The position numbers were made by a program, and so were the translations under genes. 64,000 nt of DNA, taken from positions 617,223,303-617,287,302 of the forward strand of contig CM060910.1 of NCBI GenBank assembly GCA_030737875.1. Direction: 5' to 3'. Below are positions 13,901 through 25,563 of the stretch, one piece after another (the first letter of the stretch is position 1; each line of letters opens with the position of its first letter). The stretch is from Allium sativum (lineage: Eukaryota > Streptophyta > Magnoliopsida > Asparagales > Amaryllidaceae). The notes under the pieces were generated by a model. That model was not told the DNA's origin and made no database searches. It was given only the letters and a program-made list of their open reading frames with translations.

Positions 13901-14245
13901 CCCTGTATATTCAGTTGAAGTTCAAATCGCTAAATTACGAACTGCAACGCCTTTACGGGCTCGATTATAATTGTAATATAATTATACGTTCAACTGTCAT
14001 TTGTATAATATATTCTTTATTCAAATTGAGTTCCAAACTGAATTATATATTTTGAATTGTCCAATTCACATTATATTGTCAATTCACTAATTCCGACTAT
14101 TTCAGAATTTAGTATATTATTTAATTATTATATTAATTAAATATTCAATAGTTATTTTAATTTAAACCACAATTAAATCCTCTAAATTACTATTTATATA
14201 ATTAAATAAATAAATTATAATACCGTAAAAATACGGGACATTACA
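7966..14245 (-). repeat. Element B 5' LTR, 6280 bp
   Basis: Begins TGTAACGTCCCGG and ends GGGACATTACA, giving inverted termini. It carries the CAGCGGAA box (about 8138), the hairpin CAGTCATGGGACTG (about 8373), a second hairpin CAGTGTA/TACACTG (about 8617-8642), the CCGAAGG...CAACATCAGAT module (about 9550-9600), and a 29-bp tandem array (10321-10523). GTGAGT at 11845 on the minus strand is a possible splice donor. A GC-rich leader-like stretch lies at about 12840-13010 and TATAAATG at about 13218-13226. No protein-coding frame is convincing. Confidence 0.8.
10321..10523. repeat. 29-bp tandem array with TTCGAA palindromes
   Basis: Seven consecutive 29-bp units of the form GATAACCTCACTTCGAATAA plus CTAATATTC. 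Irregular relatives continue on both sides (about 10190-10320 and 10524-10910), where TTCGAAT, ATTCGAT and AATCGATTAA recur. Each unit holds a TTCGAA palindrome. Non-coding. Confidence 0.9.
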
Positions 14246-14482
14246 CCGCGCGACCTCATCACGACCATGGTTTGTTGATCTTTGCTAACTTCATTCTCTC
14301 GATTGCTCTGGATTTCTTTGCCTTTTCCTTTGGCCATAATTTCCAATTTTTCAGGATTAACCAATAAGTACTTAAAAGTGTCAGAAATAGAGGATTAACT
14401 TCTTTGAACTTGACGGTCCAAATAGTAGAACGGTAATCCCAAAAAGCAAAGAATTCAGAAGATTCTCAGTGAAAGCACCAAA
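14246..14482 (-). other. Leader fragment of element H, cut by insertion of element B
   Basis: Sequence adjoining the H LTR on its primer-site side. On the minus strand the LTR terminus is followed by TTTGGTGCTTTCACTGAG, which has the position of a primer-binding site but does not match initiator Met tRNA. I do not assign the tRNA. The fragment ends exactly at element B's terminus (14245), so B inserted into H's leader. Confidence 0.55.
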
Positions 14483-15219
14483 TGTTAGATCCAAAAATGG
14501 CTCTAACTCCCAAACTAGAAACAATTTATGAAACTAAAAATGAAGAAAACGCACAATTTATAGTGGTTCGGTGTTAAATAGCCTACGTCCACTTTCTACT
14601 CTTTGAATTGATGATTTGAATTAGATACAACAATAATTTTCACTTTCACTTACACAATGCATAGATTCACTCAATCTTCTCTGAAATAAACTTTATAAGG
14701 TGATTGTGATATAAAAATGGTGATGGAATTCGGTTCTCAAAGGGGTTTCAACTCTGAAAATGCCAAAAGATCCTTCTAAATGAGCATTGGAGGTGTATTT
14801 GTAGGTGGAAAATGCCTCTGAAGCGGCTCCGGTTCGAGTACACGTGGCCCCCATCCCATGAAGTCGGGTTCGGATAGAGTATGATGGTGATAGCACATCA
14901 GGTTGGTGGTGAACGCGGGGAGAACGTGAGTAAAGTGGTTGCTTAACCGCTCCGCTTCATGAGGAAATCAAGGGGTGTAACTGCTGTCTAACGGTATGCG
15001 GTTCGGATCGAACGAATGAGAGAAGGAAGGGAGCGGATCGGGCTCCCTCGACCCGATCCGGAGTTGTTTCTGCTTCTCTATCCCCTAACCTGCCATATTT
15101 TGCCTCAGATGGTGATCCCCGACCCGATTTGGTCATCAAATGCATGTTCTTCTAATCATCTTCCTTTACTTATTTAGTTTCTCATCTTTATGCAGCCTAG
15201 TTCACAAAGTAGGCTAACA
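14483..15219 (-). mobile_element. Element H LTR, 737 bp, superfamily unresolved
   Basis: Starts TGTTAGATCC and ends GGCTAACA, giving inverted termini TGTTAG/CTAACA. It contains TTTATAGTGGTTCGG followed by CCTACGTCCACTTT. The same phrase occurs on the opposite strand at about 32805-32855 in insertion G, so both belong to a type distinct from the TGTAACGNCCC clan. Small open frames on the minus strand (62 and 67 codons) have no recognisable domain. Confidence 0.65.
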
Positions 15220-15530
15220 ATATATAGGTAAATTACAAACTAATCTTGCTTCAAAATCAAATGTAATCGACGTAAATAAATCTGTTTTTCGATTTATTTG
15301 GTTTAACCAAAGATTTCTCAGCCCTAATCATTTATAAGTGGTGTGTGTGTATATATATCATCACGAGTCACGGTCCAAGGGTCAATCTTATAAACTAGGG
15401 CTGTAAATGGTACACAAAAATCCAATATTTGTCTGCATTTGTATCCAAAAAAGGGATAAATAATTGATATCCCAGAAAATGGATGCGGATGCGAATACAA
15501 CGACTGCAACCCCCTCCTCCCACACACTTT
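15220..15530. other. Unassigned spacer
   Basis: No gene or clear element. Contains a GT/TA simple repeat (about 15340-15358) and, from about 15398, TAGGGCTGTAAATGG, which resembles hAT-type termini, but no partner end was found. Confidence 0.4.
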
Positions 15531-18082
15531 TGTGAGCCCGAATTTCGATAAAAATTGAAACTCAAAGCCTTCTAAGCACGGAGAGTATAAATCTGGTACC
15601 TGCAAATGATGAGCATGAGAATAATCAGAATACAATAAAAAATAACTCACAGCGGAAAAAAAAGGATAACTAATATCGACTAAGGCGACTACCTTAAAGC
15701 ATATCGTCACATCGATATCGAGCATAAGAGAATGAGAACAGAAAACCAAATCAAACACTGATTAAGCCCTTCCTTTTCCAAGCTAAACCTGAGAGTTGTT
15801 ATGAGGAGGAGGTCAAAACAACAAGTCCTATTGAGTATAAAATGTATAACATTGTCTATAATACACAAATGTATCCCGTTTGGTCGCATCCAAGACATAT
15901 GTCTAACAAGGCCAATAATTCTAACCTAACCTTGTGAAATTTTACGCACTAACTACCAGACACAAAGTAGTTTTCCAAAGATAATGATATCGCAATACTA
16001 GTAGAGTATTAGTACACAAGTATGAAGCTTTAAATCACCATTCTACCAATCTATCGAAACTAAGAGGCGGACTTTGAATTACTCAACATGCCGCGAGGAG
16101 GTAAATTGTTCCAATGTAACCATTTAATACATCACTATCAATACAAGATAAGGGCAGATCTATCAATCACATAATGCCTTACTCGGTGGTTTACCTTATA
16201 CTAATATAAATTAGAGAACACTAACTACAAATCCTACTAATTTAAGGCTTTTGTCATTCACGCATATACCCAAATCCCGCATAAGGTGAGAAATAGTAAC
16301 TAATCACTTAATACCACGTTTAGGTATGATCTTGACACCCTTTAAGACCCTCATGGTGGACCTCCATGTTACCATCTAGCTGACCTTATTAGATAATCCA
16401 CTAGTTGACTGCCACAAGGAAGTGGACCTACGTGGGGATTATCGAACTTGTACCCTATTATCCATTTAATACTTCTAGTCCCGAAGTAGGATACGCTTAA
16501 AGATTATTTCCCTTTTTAAGTTCATTCTTACGGATGGGAGGCAAGTCCTACACCACAAGTACCTCAACACTTGAAGTAAACGTGATTTTAGGAAATAATT
16601 TATGCTATGCATCATAAATATCGTCATGGGTTCCTGTGGTTAATGATATCTCACATCAGTTGTACATATATCTGACTGCTAGAAAGTGCAGACTTCTACC
16701 GAATAAGGCAACCGATTTCGCATCATTACATACTAAGTCCAACTCTTATTTCTAATTATATTAACTCTAGATTAACCAAAATAAATAAAGGAAGTATAAC
16801 TTCCTATCTTAGGATATCTAACTATTTATTTTTGATTGGACTTAGCATTCACTACGGCGAATCGATAACCATTAATCCCCTTTTTGTTCCGAATTTGTTA
16901 TTCTATTAATATTTCCTACCATTTATGACCCTAACGGTCATATTTCCTAAGGCATCCATTATTCTGTCAAATGCCATTTATATCACTCCCATTCTAATCT
17001 AATCTAAATCTTGTAACTCCTAATTATTACTATATTAATTTAATTCCATATAGTTCTTGTTTGGGTGTGTGTGTATATACGCATGTTGGTTTATTACATA
17101 TTTATTCCCTTAGATGGGGTTACAATCCCTATTCCTAATCACAATTCAAATTGTAACCATTTAGGCACTTATATTCTATTCAACTTATTTCCCCAAACAA
17201 CGTGGTTACAATATTCATTTCCTTACTCATGAACCTTTTTATTTATAGCAAATAAATTACATTTATTGCTATAACGGTCATAATATTATTTTCATTCGAT
17301 ATGGGTTACACATCCATTTACATCCCTAAAAAAGGAAACTATTCAAACACATAACAACAGACAAACATTTAATATAATAACATTACTTACATTGATTTGG
17401 ACAAGTAATAGTTAATATATATATATATATATATATATATTAAATGCATAATTAACGCAGTTACTAATTTTATCTTATTAACATTTTTTATTTATGTTTT
17501 GGTCTAAACTAACGACCAAAACAACCCTTTTTGTGTTTAATCTCGCTTTAAGATTCAAAATCTTATAAAAGGTTATTTACCATAATTATTATAAATTTTG
17601 TCAAACTATTTAAAAAAGGAAAAATTGACACATTCCAAATCATAAGGTAATAAGTTAATATTTATTTAGGATAGATGTTGCAAACTACGTACAAAATACA
17701 TGAATTTGCACATCTCTTTTTATTTGATTTATATATGTTTCCTTATAGATTTAAAATAATGTCATTTTCTACAAAAAGAGACAAAAGAACAAAAATTACA
17801 ATAACCAAGGAAAACCCCGAACAATATCAGACACAAACATGAATAGTATTATTTTAACTGAAACTACACAACTATAACTCAATACCCAATTCCTATGAAT
17901 TTGGAACAAAATACTATACTTCCAATCAAAGTTTTAGGATTTCTTTCCAAATCCAAGGTGTGTACAATAACCATAAACAATTTAAGAACAACCGTAGGCA
18001 AGATGATGATCACAAACTAAAAGGCCTACAAATCCATACTTAACCTATATTCATAGTATTTCAGATTTGACAAAACAACAAG
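15531..18082 (-). mobile_element. Element E, decayed LTR, part 1
   Basis: Starts TGTGAGCCCGAATTTCG, a degenerate version of the clan terminus, and has the CAGCGGAAAA box at about 15651. The rest is AT-rich without genes. It is broken at 18082 by element A and resumes at 27427. Bases 18078-18082 (ACAAG) and 27422-27426 (ACAAA) are the target duplication of A with one mismatch. No primer site precedes 15531, so E is a solo or truncated LTR. The start is less certain than those of A to D. Confidence 0.5.
17415..17440. repeat. (AT)n microsatellite
   Basis: Uninterrupted AT dinucleotides, about 13 units, within element E. Confidence 0.9.
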
Positions 18083-18712
18083 TGTAACACCCCACCTCCA
18101 TTAAGGTCACTCACAAAGAGAATGCCTTAACTTTGGTGGAGCGTTATAGTAGACAGAACAGAAATTTACAAGACAGATAAACAATACTAAAGAAATTATA
18201 ACTTTGTTACAGCAGAAAACAGAAATCATTTTGGTTACATCTTTACCAAAAACTCAAGTACATAAATATCAGTCTTGTTCAGAAAATCATCAGAGTACAA
18301 AACTGTAAAATCATAATCCCCACAGAAGGTGCCATAAGGAGTCAAGCCATACTTTAAGCAATCTAAGTACTTCCAGCAGAAGAAATCTGGATCAAGCTAA
18401 AGTATTCCCTCCTTGGAAAACCTGGGGGGAAAAGGAAGAAAAAGGGGCGAAAACAAGCAAGGTCAGACATAAAGTCTGGCAAGTCCAGTGACTTTCAGCA
18501 TATGAACAGATAATAATAATTATGACACGAAAATAAGCTGGATAGGAGATAACAGTAACATGAGCAGTAGATGTACTTAGGTTAAACAGAAGAAATAGAA
18601 TAATATTACTTTTCATTTCTCTGTACTAATAATAGTATAACAGGATTAGGTGTCACCCCAATGTCTAAACTGAAACAGAAACGGGAACAGAATAATTTCC
18701 ACATAAGAGAAT

Positions 18713-18960
18713 GCTAGTAATGGTCCTTTACCACCCCCAACAGAAACAGATAGAAAAAGAATGCTAATAATGGGCCTTTACCACCCGAACAGAAGGTACA
18801 GAAACAGAGACAGATTAATCCCTACGGAAGTAGAATGTAGAATTAGGTGTACACTAGTAAAGGGCCTTTACCACCCGAACAGATGGTACCACGCAGAAAC
18901 AGACAGGTGTTACCACCCAACTAAAACATACGGTACCAATAGAAACAGACAGAACTAAGT
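18713..18960. repeat. Imperfect GGGCCTTTACCACCC repeats in A's LTR
   Basis: Three to four spaced units of TTTACCACCC followed by AACAGA and GGTACAGAAACAGA-like sequence. The same set occurs in the other LTR at about 24466-24715. A 65-codon frame across them is a by-product of the repetition. Confidence 0.7.
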
Positions 18961-19592
18961 GTACCCTAAAACCCTACCCCAAGCGATCGGCTCCCTAATA
19001 CATAAATACCCTGTGTCGGCCCCACAGTAGGATGTATCACTCCCTAAAGTGACAACCAATTGGCACAGACCTATTTACAGATGTCACGGTGTCTTACATC
19101 CTCAGAGACAGACCGGGATCCATGCACGCACATGACCCGGTTGGAACGCACCATCAACACCCCCTCGCCATTATCAGAATGAACCACTTATAATTAGTTC
19201 AGTAAGTGTGCCCGGACCCTACCTACTGTTGGGTCAAAGTTTGATACTAGAAAGGGTTACTGACTAATATGGGTCCCAAACAACAGATGACACAAGTAAT
19301 TTCCCTCCTAACCTTGTGTCCCCAGACTAACAGATTTCAGATTAACTTGTTTACAAGTTCAGACATACAGAGTTCAGATCAACTAGTTCACATATCAGAC
19401 AAGTTTCAGACTAACGGATCAGATATACGGATTTAACAGATTTACAGATTTGTCTAACTTTGTAATTGGTCCTACAGATTCACGAAACGGGTTTATTAAA
19501 TTCATTAGTCAAATTGGTTTAACCGTATCCACCCAACACGTTTTAGACATCATATTTATCCCAGATTTGCATTAATTAAATATTAATGCACA

Positions 19593-19806
19593 GACCTCTC
19601 ACATTAGGTCGGTAGCTTGTGGCCGCTGGATATGCCGGGTGGTTCCGGGCAGACTTCTGCCACAAGCCAGATCTAACCTCGTGTCTAAGCGTATTTTAGT
19701 TATGCCTATGACCTCTCACATTAGACTGACAGTTTGCGGTCGTTGGTTAAGAAGGTTGGTTCTCGGCAGGCTTCTACCGCAAACAGAGTCTAATCTCGTG
19801 TCATAG
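19593..19806 (-). other. Tandem pair of covarying hairpins (structured-element candidate)
   Basis: Two related units of about 100 bp, 19593-19700 and 19711-19806, share ACCTCTCACATTAG at the start and CTAAYCTCGTGT near the end. Each can fold into an outer 7-bp stem (unit 1 TTAGGTC/GATCTAA with one G-U; unit 2 TTAGACT/AGTCTAA) and an inner 8-bp stem (unit 1 CTTGTGGC/GCCACAAG; unit 2 TTTGCGGT/ACCGCAAA). The inner stem differs at three base pairs between units and pairing is kept at all three. The loops share GGTT and GGCAGRCTTCT. The element is transcribed from the minus strand, where the same stems form. No known ribozyme or riboswitch core was recognised. Confidence 0.65.
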
Positions 19807-19974
19807 CCAATTCATTCCAATACAGATTTTCCGGATATCAGACTAATTCTGTTTATTTAACATATTAAACTTCTTCGTAGGACATAACAGATTAATCAAA
19901 TTTCCATGTTCTACTAAATCTTAGGTCGAGCCTACGGATTTCCATACCTAGATTACCATTATCTAGTTTCAACA

Positions 19975-20130
19975 GATCAGACAATTCAACAGGTAGCAGA
20001 TCTAGCAGTTTAAGCGATTCAACAGATTTAGCAGATAACAGATTTAGCAGTTTAGGCAATTAAACAGTTTTAGCAGATAACGGATTAGGCAATTTAACAG
20101 ATTTACCAGATAACAGATTTAGCAGATTAT
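19975..20130. repeat. CAGATTTAGCAG short-unit array in A's LTR
   Basis: Repeated AACAGATTTAGCAGATAACA and AGCAGTTTAGGCAATT phrases, about ten irregular units. The copy in the other LTR is at about 25733-25880. A second simple array of CATAGTCATAGGCAATAGTC lies at about 20600-20720 and 26360-26480. Non-coding. Confidence 0.75.
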
Positions 20131-21667
20131 ATATATCTAAAACTCTATTTACATATCTTGCCCAATCATAAATTTAGCCTAAAATTACATGCCTAAATCA
20201 AGGTCATAATTCATAATACAATATATGCCCCAAATTTTAGCCTTAATATTCCCATTTACAGTTCATGTCAAAACTAGATTTAATATTCTAGTTCACCATT
20301 TATGTCCAAGACTAATACACATGTAAATCATTCTCTATTATAGCCAACTCAGATTATGCCAACATATTTGCTATGCCAGATTTACTTAATTAAGCTACGC
20401 CCAATCCCCGTATAACATGTTTCCACAAGTTCTCTAAATACTCATGAAATGGCCCTATAGGCTCGATGTACATAACAGTGAATGGGAATAAACTAGCAAA
20501 GTTACATATTAAATATGAGATCTAACATCATTACGGGAATAGGCATAAGAAACTAACTACAGTAGTTATAGGAAACTAACCACAATAGTCATGGGCGACT
20601 AATCACAATAGTTTCTTATTCAATGTCATAGGCAATAGTCTCATAGTCATGAATCATAGTCATAGGCAATAGTCTCATAGTCAATGAATCATAGTCATAG
20701 GCAATAGTCTCACAGGCAACAGTTTCATGTCCAATTATGCATTATTATTTGTCCCAAAATTTAGCGTTCGTGCGTTAATCTCTTATGAGATGTGGCGCAG
20801 GCTTGTGTTAGCCTGGCTATAGAACAGAAAGAAGAAAGAGATACAGAATAAAATATATCAGAACAGAACGTACACAACCTCAAATTCAGATTTACAATCA
20901 TGTCACAATTATAGTTACAGTTTATAGCGGAAAATAACTGTACTTGCCTTTCGTGGTTTTAAGAAAGGATAATAAACTGTTGTTGATGCAGAAATGTTGA
21001 ATTACTCCTCTTTAATTGTTGTTGTAGCTCTAAACTTTGATTTGAGATTTGATTTAGCTTTTAATTCTATTCAGGTTGGAAGAAGATGCATTAGTCCAAG
21101 TTTTGATTCCAGCAGAGTAGCGACGCCATTTTTATTTTTAATCAGAACAGAGGCAGAATATAGACAGAATGAAATTGTGTAGAGAAAATGAGGCTAGGGG
21201 GCCGTTTATATAGGGTTAGGAGGACGAATCTAGACAGAAAACGAGACCGGATACATCAGAATGAACCAGGTTCAAAAACTGGGTTTCGGGAGCAGGTCGA
21301 CTCCCAATCGACCTGGTCATGGGGAGGTCGACACCCCAGTCGACTCCCCAGTCGACCTCGTTGGGGGGGTCTACTCCCCAGTCGACCTGGGTATATGGGC
21401 GGGAATTTTCCCGCCAGCCTTCTCTGGGTTTGAATTTCGAATTTCTGGCTTTATTTTCGAGCTGTTTTATTTTATTTAAATTCCTGAAACTTCGGAGGGT
21501 CATAACTTGGTCATACGGACTCCGTTTTTCGAAAACTTGGACTTGTTTTCAAGTAGAATTTCGAGACGAACGCAATGGAGAAACTCGTTTCCCCTGATTC
21601 TTATTTTAAACATTAATTATTCTCTGATTTGTTACTTATACGTTCATAGAAAATACGGGGTGTTACA

Positions 21668-22730
21668 TTCTCCCCTCCTTAAAGGATTCGTCCCCGAAAT
21701 CTTCAAGTTAAGAAGAATGTGTCCTACCATCCAGTCATCCATCTACTCAACCATCATCCACAAGCATCCATTGTCCTTAGAAAACTTCTGATGTTGTATG
21801 AACATATGCAAAAGTGTGTGTATATGTTCCTTATCTAATGCAAAGATCTGGCGGTCCATTGATTCAGTTGACCTCCTTAATGCGAACTATGTCAGTGTCA
21901 TGAGTCCAACATGTATGCAATTTTCCTATTTGATACGTATTATTCTTATATGAGTGACAACCATTCATTCATATGCAACATCCATGTGATGAGTCAATCA
22001 TTTTGCATCCACAGAAATTGAAAATGCTCACACATCCATATGCAGTATGAGAGCGTTTTCGAGCCGATCTAGTGCCTAATGTGTGTATATGCATCCACGA
22101 GCAACCACTAGCAACCACTTGCATCCACTTGCAATCATCAAACATAACATGTCTCAAACACATGTTTACATCCATAGGATTCCTATCTATAGGTCGAAGA
22201 CTCGATCGATAGGATACAGTCGAGTGGTGGGAGCGAGTGCAGATAAACAAAAACTTGGTTTCCATTAGACCTTGGTTGAGAGACAAATTCCCCTAAGTAT
22301 CAACCCCGAAGACCGAAATCAACATCAGATTGACACCCAGAGGACTGCCCTCTTTAGACAATGTCAAAACTGGAAATCTCAACCTTATCAGAAATATTCA
22401 GATATTTACAGATTACCGGTACAGATCAGATTACTAAACGATTCTTAGGAAACTAAGCATGATAAAAACCCAGAATGTATGCGTCATAGTCAACTTAACG
22501 CTCAACAAAGATACCCAACTTACCACGCTTAGATGAGTCATAACCCTTATGGGTCTGAGTCCAAAGCGGAATCAGAAACAATACTAGTATTCAAGTGCAG
22601 AGTATCGATTACAGAACCGAAATGCCAAAATCAGAAAAGAGTTTTAACTCAAAAATCAGATAAAGAAATTAAACCTCCTACAAAAAGTTTTCCTATTTCT
22701 ATCCTATCCACTAGCCTCGAGAGTGTTCGT
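21668..22730 (-). other. Element A internal region downstream of gag, non-coding, with polypurine tract
   Basis: About 1.06 kb between the gag stop and the 3' LTR. The minus strand reads AAGGAGGGGAGAA at 21668-21680, directly before the LTR: the polypurine tract. I find no protease or polymerase motif here; both reading frames downstream of gag close within a few codons. At about 22293-22350 lies the shared CCGAAG...CAACATCAGATTGACACCC module also found in elements B, C and D. Confidence 0.75.
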
Positions 22731-23657
22731 CTACCTTCCAGAAGTTGGTCCTGCCCTCTGCCCTTGCCCTCGTTTCTTCGGACAGTCCCTAGTGAAGTGT
22801 CCTATCTCACCACAGTTGAAGCAAGTGCCCTTTCTTTTTCTGCAATCCTTGTTCAGATGAGTCGAGCTTCCACAAGTAAAGCACTTTTTCTCCTTCTTAT
22901 CTTCAGACTTTTCACCCTTCTTTTGTGTTTCCTTTTTGGGCCATGCTTTCTTGTTCTGTGGTTCTTCCTTCTTTGCCTCTTTCTTGCCGTTGTCTTCCTC
23001 GTGCAGTAGTGCCATATCCACCAATCTCTCGTAAGTCGCTCCCATGTGTACATGGGTCATGGCTAGGCCGTGCAGTGGCTCGTTCAATCCTTTAACAAAG
23101 CGGAGAGCCTTTTTATGCTGGGTGTTGACTAAATCTAGTCCGAACCTAACCAGTTGGTTGAACTGGTTGACGTATTCCTTGACCGTCATACTTCCTTACT
23201 TAAGAGATAAGAACTTTTCTAGTTGTAGACTTCGTTCAGCTTGCGAGAGGAATTTCGTCTCAAATCTTGTTCTGAAATCCATCCATGTTTCAACCGGCTT
23301 CTCGGCGTTAGTGACTTCCCACCAATAGGAAGCTTCGTCCTTGAGCAACCATACCGCCAATTGTACCTTCTGCCTATCGTCCACCTCGAAAATAACGAAC
23401 AGATCCTCTGTTTCTTTGATCCAGTTCCTTGCTTCTACAAATGATTCAGTTCCCTTGAAATCATTTCCACCCATGGCCCTAAAATCTTTACAGATCTTTG
23501 AAAAAGCAATTGCACGAGGAGAGGGCGGAGGAGGAGGAATCGCTGCAGATGGAGGAGGAATATCTGCTGGGCCTGCATCGTTGGCCCTAGCCTCTAAGTA
23601 CCTCCTGAACCAGCCAGGTATTAGCACGCCCTCTGGAAAGTTAAGATTCCCAGACAT
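22731..23657 (-). pseudogene. gag: gag: retrotransposon capsid/nucleocapsid protein with one internal stop
   Basis: Encodes the structural protein that packages element RNA in virus-like particles. The frame starts at ATG 23657, runs 153 codons to TAA at 23196-23198, then continues in the same frame for 154 codons to the stop at 22731, 308 codons in all. The first part has a proline-rich stretch (residues 33-47) and a Ty3-type capsid core with AMGGNDFKG, ARNWIKETEDLF and ASYWWEV (residues 61-114). The second part has a lysine-rich region and two CCHC zinc knuckles, CFTCGSSTHLNKDC and CFNCGEIGHFTRDC, both complete. Family Gags of the Tekay/Del chromovirus type have this order and the same primer tRNA. 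The single nonsense codon lies between capsid core and knuckles, so this copy can make only a truncated capsid protein unless read through. The start is preceded by a good splice acceptor. Confidence 0.9.
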
Positions 23658-23690
23658 GCTGGAATGAAAGAAAAAGATTTAAAACGGAGA
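23658..23690 (-). other. Predicted splice acceptor immediately before gag
   Basis: The minus strand reads CTTTTTCTTTCATTCCAG, then one base, then the gag ATG. A pyrimidine-rich tract plus CAG is a strong 3' splice site, and its position one base from the start codon is unlikely to be chance. Paired with the donor at 26700 it would remove 3042 nt, including the primer site. Confidence 0.55.
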
Positions 23691-23824
23691 ACTGAAAAGA
23701 TAGATATATGGCTTTTTGGGGATTATGTTTTTTCAAAAATAAGCTTTACTTTTGAAAATACTTCCTTTTTAAAACCTTTTTGAAAATAGTTTTCAAAACT
23801 TTTTATCAAATCTGGTAACCTTCA

Positions 23825-23836
23825 GCTCTGATACCA
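23825..23836 (-). other. Primer-binding site of element A (initiator tRNA-Met)
   Basis: Minus strand TGGTATCAGAGC, two bases from the 5' LTR terminus at 23839. Perfect match to the consensus primer site for initiator tRNA-Met used by many plant LTR elements. Confidence 0.95.
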
Positions 23837-25348
23837 AGTGTAACACCCCACCTCCATTAAGGTCACTCACAAAGGGAATGCCTTAACTTTGGTGGAGCGT
23901 TTTAGTAGACAGAACAGAAATTTACACGACAGATAAACAATACTAAAGAAATTATAACTTTTTTACAGCGGAAAATAGAAATCAGTTTGGTTACATCTTT
24001 ACCAAAAACTCAAGTACATAAATATCAGTCTTGTTCAGAAAATCATCAGAGTACAAAACTGTAAAATCGTAATACCCACAGAAGCTGCCATGAGGAGTCA
24101 AGCCATACTTTAAGCAATCTAAGTACCTCAAGCAGAAGAAATCTGGATCAAGCTAAAGTATTCCCTCCTTGGAAAACTTGGGGGGAAACGGAAGAAAAAG
24201 GGGCGAAAACAAGCAAGGTCAGACATAAAGTCTGGCAAGTCCAGTGACTTTCAGCATATGAACAGATAATAATAATTATGACATGAAAATAAGCTGGATA
24301 AGAGATAACAGTAACAGGAGCAGCAGATGTACTTAGGTTAAACAGAAGAAACAGAATAATATTACTTTTCATTTCTCTGCACTAATACTAGTATAACAGG
24401 ATTAGGTGTCACCCCAATGTCTAAACTGAAACAGAAACGGGAACAGAATAATTTCCACAGAAGAGAATGCTAGTAATGGGCCTTTACCACCCCAACAGAA
24501 ACAGATAGAAACAGAATGCTAATAGTGGGCCTTTACCACCCGAACAGAAGGTACAGATACAGAGACAGATTAATCCCTATGGAAATAAAATGTAGAATTA
24601 GGTGTACACTAGTAAATGGGCCTTTACCACCCGAACAGACGGTACCTTGCAGAAACAGACAGGTGTTACCACCCAACAGAAACAGACGGTACCAACAGAA
24701 ATAGACAGAACTAAGTGTACCCTAAAACCCTACCCCAAGCGATCGGCTTCCTAATACATAAATACCCTGTGTCGGCCCCATAGTAGGGTGTATCACTCCC
24801 TAAAGTGACAACCAATTGGCACAGACCTATTTACAAATGTCACGGCGTCTTACATCCTCAGAGGCAGACCGGGTTCCATGCACGCACATGACCCGGTTGG
24901 AACGCACCATCAACACCCCTCGCCATTATCAGAATGAACCACTTATAATTAGTTCAGTAAGCATGCCCGGACCCTACTTACTGTTGGGTCAAAGTTTGAT
25001 ACCAGAAAGGGTTACTGACTAATATGGATCCCAAACAACAGATGACACAAGTAATTTCCCTCCTAACTTTGTGTCCCCAGACTAACAGATTTCAGATTAA
25101 CTTGTTTACAAGTTCAGACATACAGAGTTCAGATCAACTAGTTCACAGATCAGACATGTTTCAGACTAACGGATCAGATATACGGATTTAACAGATTTAC
25201 AGATTTGTCTAACTTTGTAATTGGTCCTACAGATTCACGAAATGGGTTTGTTAAATTCATTAGTCAAATTGGTTTAACCGTATCCACCCAACACGTTTTA
25301 GACATCATATTTATCCCAGATTTGCATTAATTAAATATTAATGCACAG

Positions 25349-25563
25349 ACCTCTCACATTTGGTCGGTAGCTTGTGGCCGCTGGATATGTCGGGCGGTTC
25401 CGGTCAGACTTCTGCCACAAGCCAGACCTAACCTCATGTCTAAGCATATTTTAGTTATGCCTACGACCTCTCACATTAGACTGACAGTTTGCGGTCGCTG
25501 GTTAAGCCGGTTGGTTCCGGGCAGGCTTCTACCGCAAACAGAGTCTAACCTCGTGTCATAGCC
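25349..25563 (-). other. Tandem covarying hairpins, 5' LTR copy
   Basis: Same two units as at 19593-19806. Both inner stems are intact (CTTGTGGC/GCCACAAG and TTTGCGGT/ACCGCAAA). The outer stem of unit 1 has one changed base (TTTGGTC opposite GACCTAA); that of unit 2 is perfect. The loop of unit 2 here keeps GCCGGTTGGTTCCGGGC, which allows an extra small CCGG/CCGG pairing also possible in unit 1 of the 3' LTR. Confidence 0.6.

Larger units (their letters stand above)
235..14245 (-). mobile_element. Element B: non-autonomous LTR retrotransposon with 6.3-kb LTR (left LTR truncated)
   Basis: A minus-strand LTR element. The right (5') LTR is complete at 7966-14245. The left (3') LTR is represented only by its terminal 267 bp at 235-501, which matches 13980-14245 nearly base for base. 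A primer site for initiator tRNA-Met lies at 7952-7963 and a purine tract at 502-514. Without the nested solo LTR and one copy of its target duplication, the internal region is only about 1.5 kb and I see no Gag or Pol motifs. The LTR is thus about four times the length of the internal domain, as in large retrotransposon derivatives. Confidence 0.8.
18083..21667 (-). repeat. Element A 3' LTR, 3585 bp
   Basis: Nearly identical to 23839-27421. In plus-strand order it holds the GCGGAAAAT-type box (here ACAGCAGAAAACAG, about 18212), tandem GGGCCTTTACCACCCGAACAG units (about 18713-18960), the paired hairpins (19593-19806), CAGATTTAGCAG repeats (about 19975-20130), ATAGTCATAGGCAATAGTCT repeats (about 20600-20720), the GC-type splice donor (about 20947), TATATAAA (about 21206), and GTCGAC repeats (about 21295-21390). 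Confidence 0.9.

Noticed and set aside
15398..15520. hAT-type miniature element beginning TAGGGCTGTAAATGG
   Set aside because: No matching opposite end or 8-bp target duplication could be found.
19593..19806. Hammerhead ribozyme, as in plant retrozymes
   Set aside because: The conserved core (CUGAUGA and GAAA around three stems) is not present; only nested stems are seen.
22533..23009. A 158-codon plus-strand frame opposite gag, and a 108-codon one at 23341-23667
   Set aside because: They are antisense shadows of the gag reading frame.
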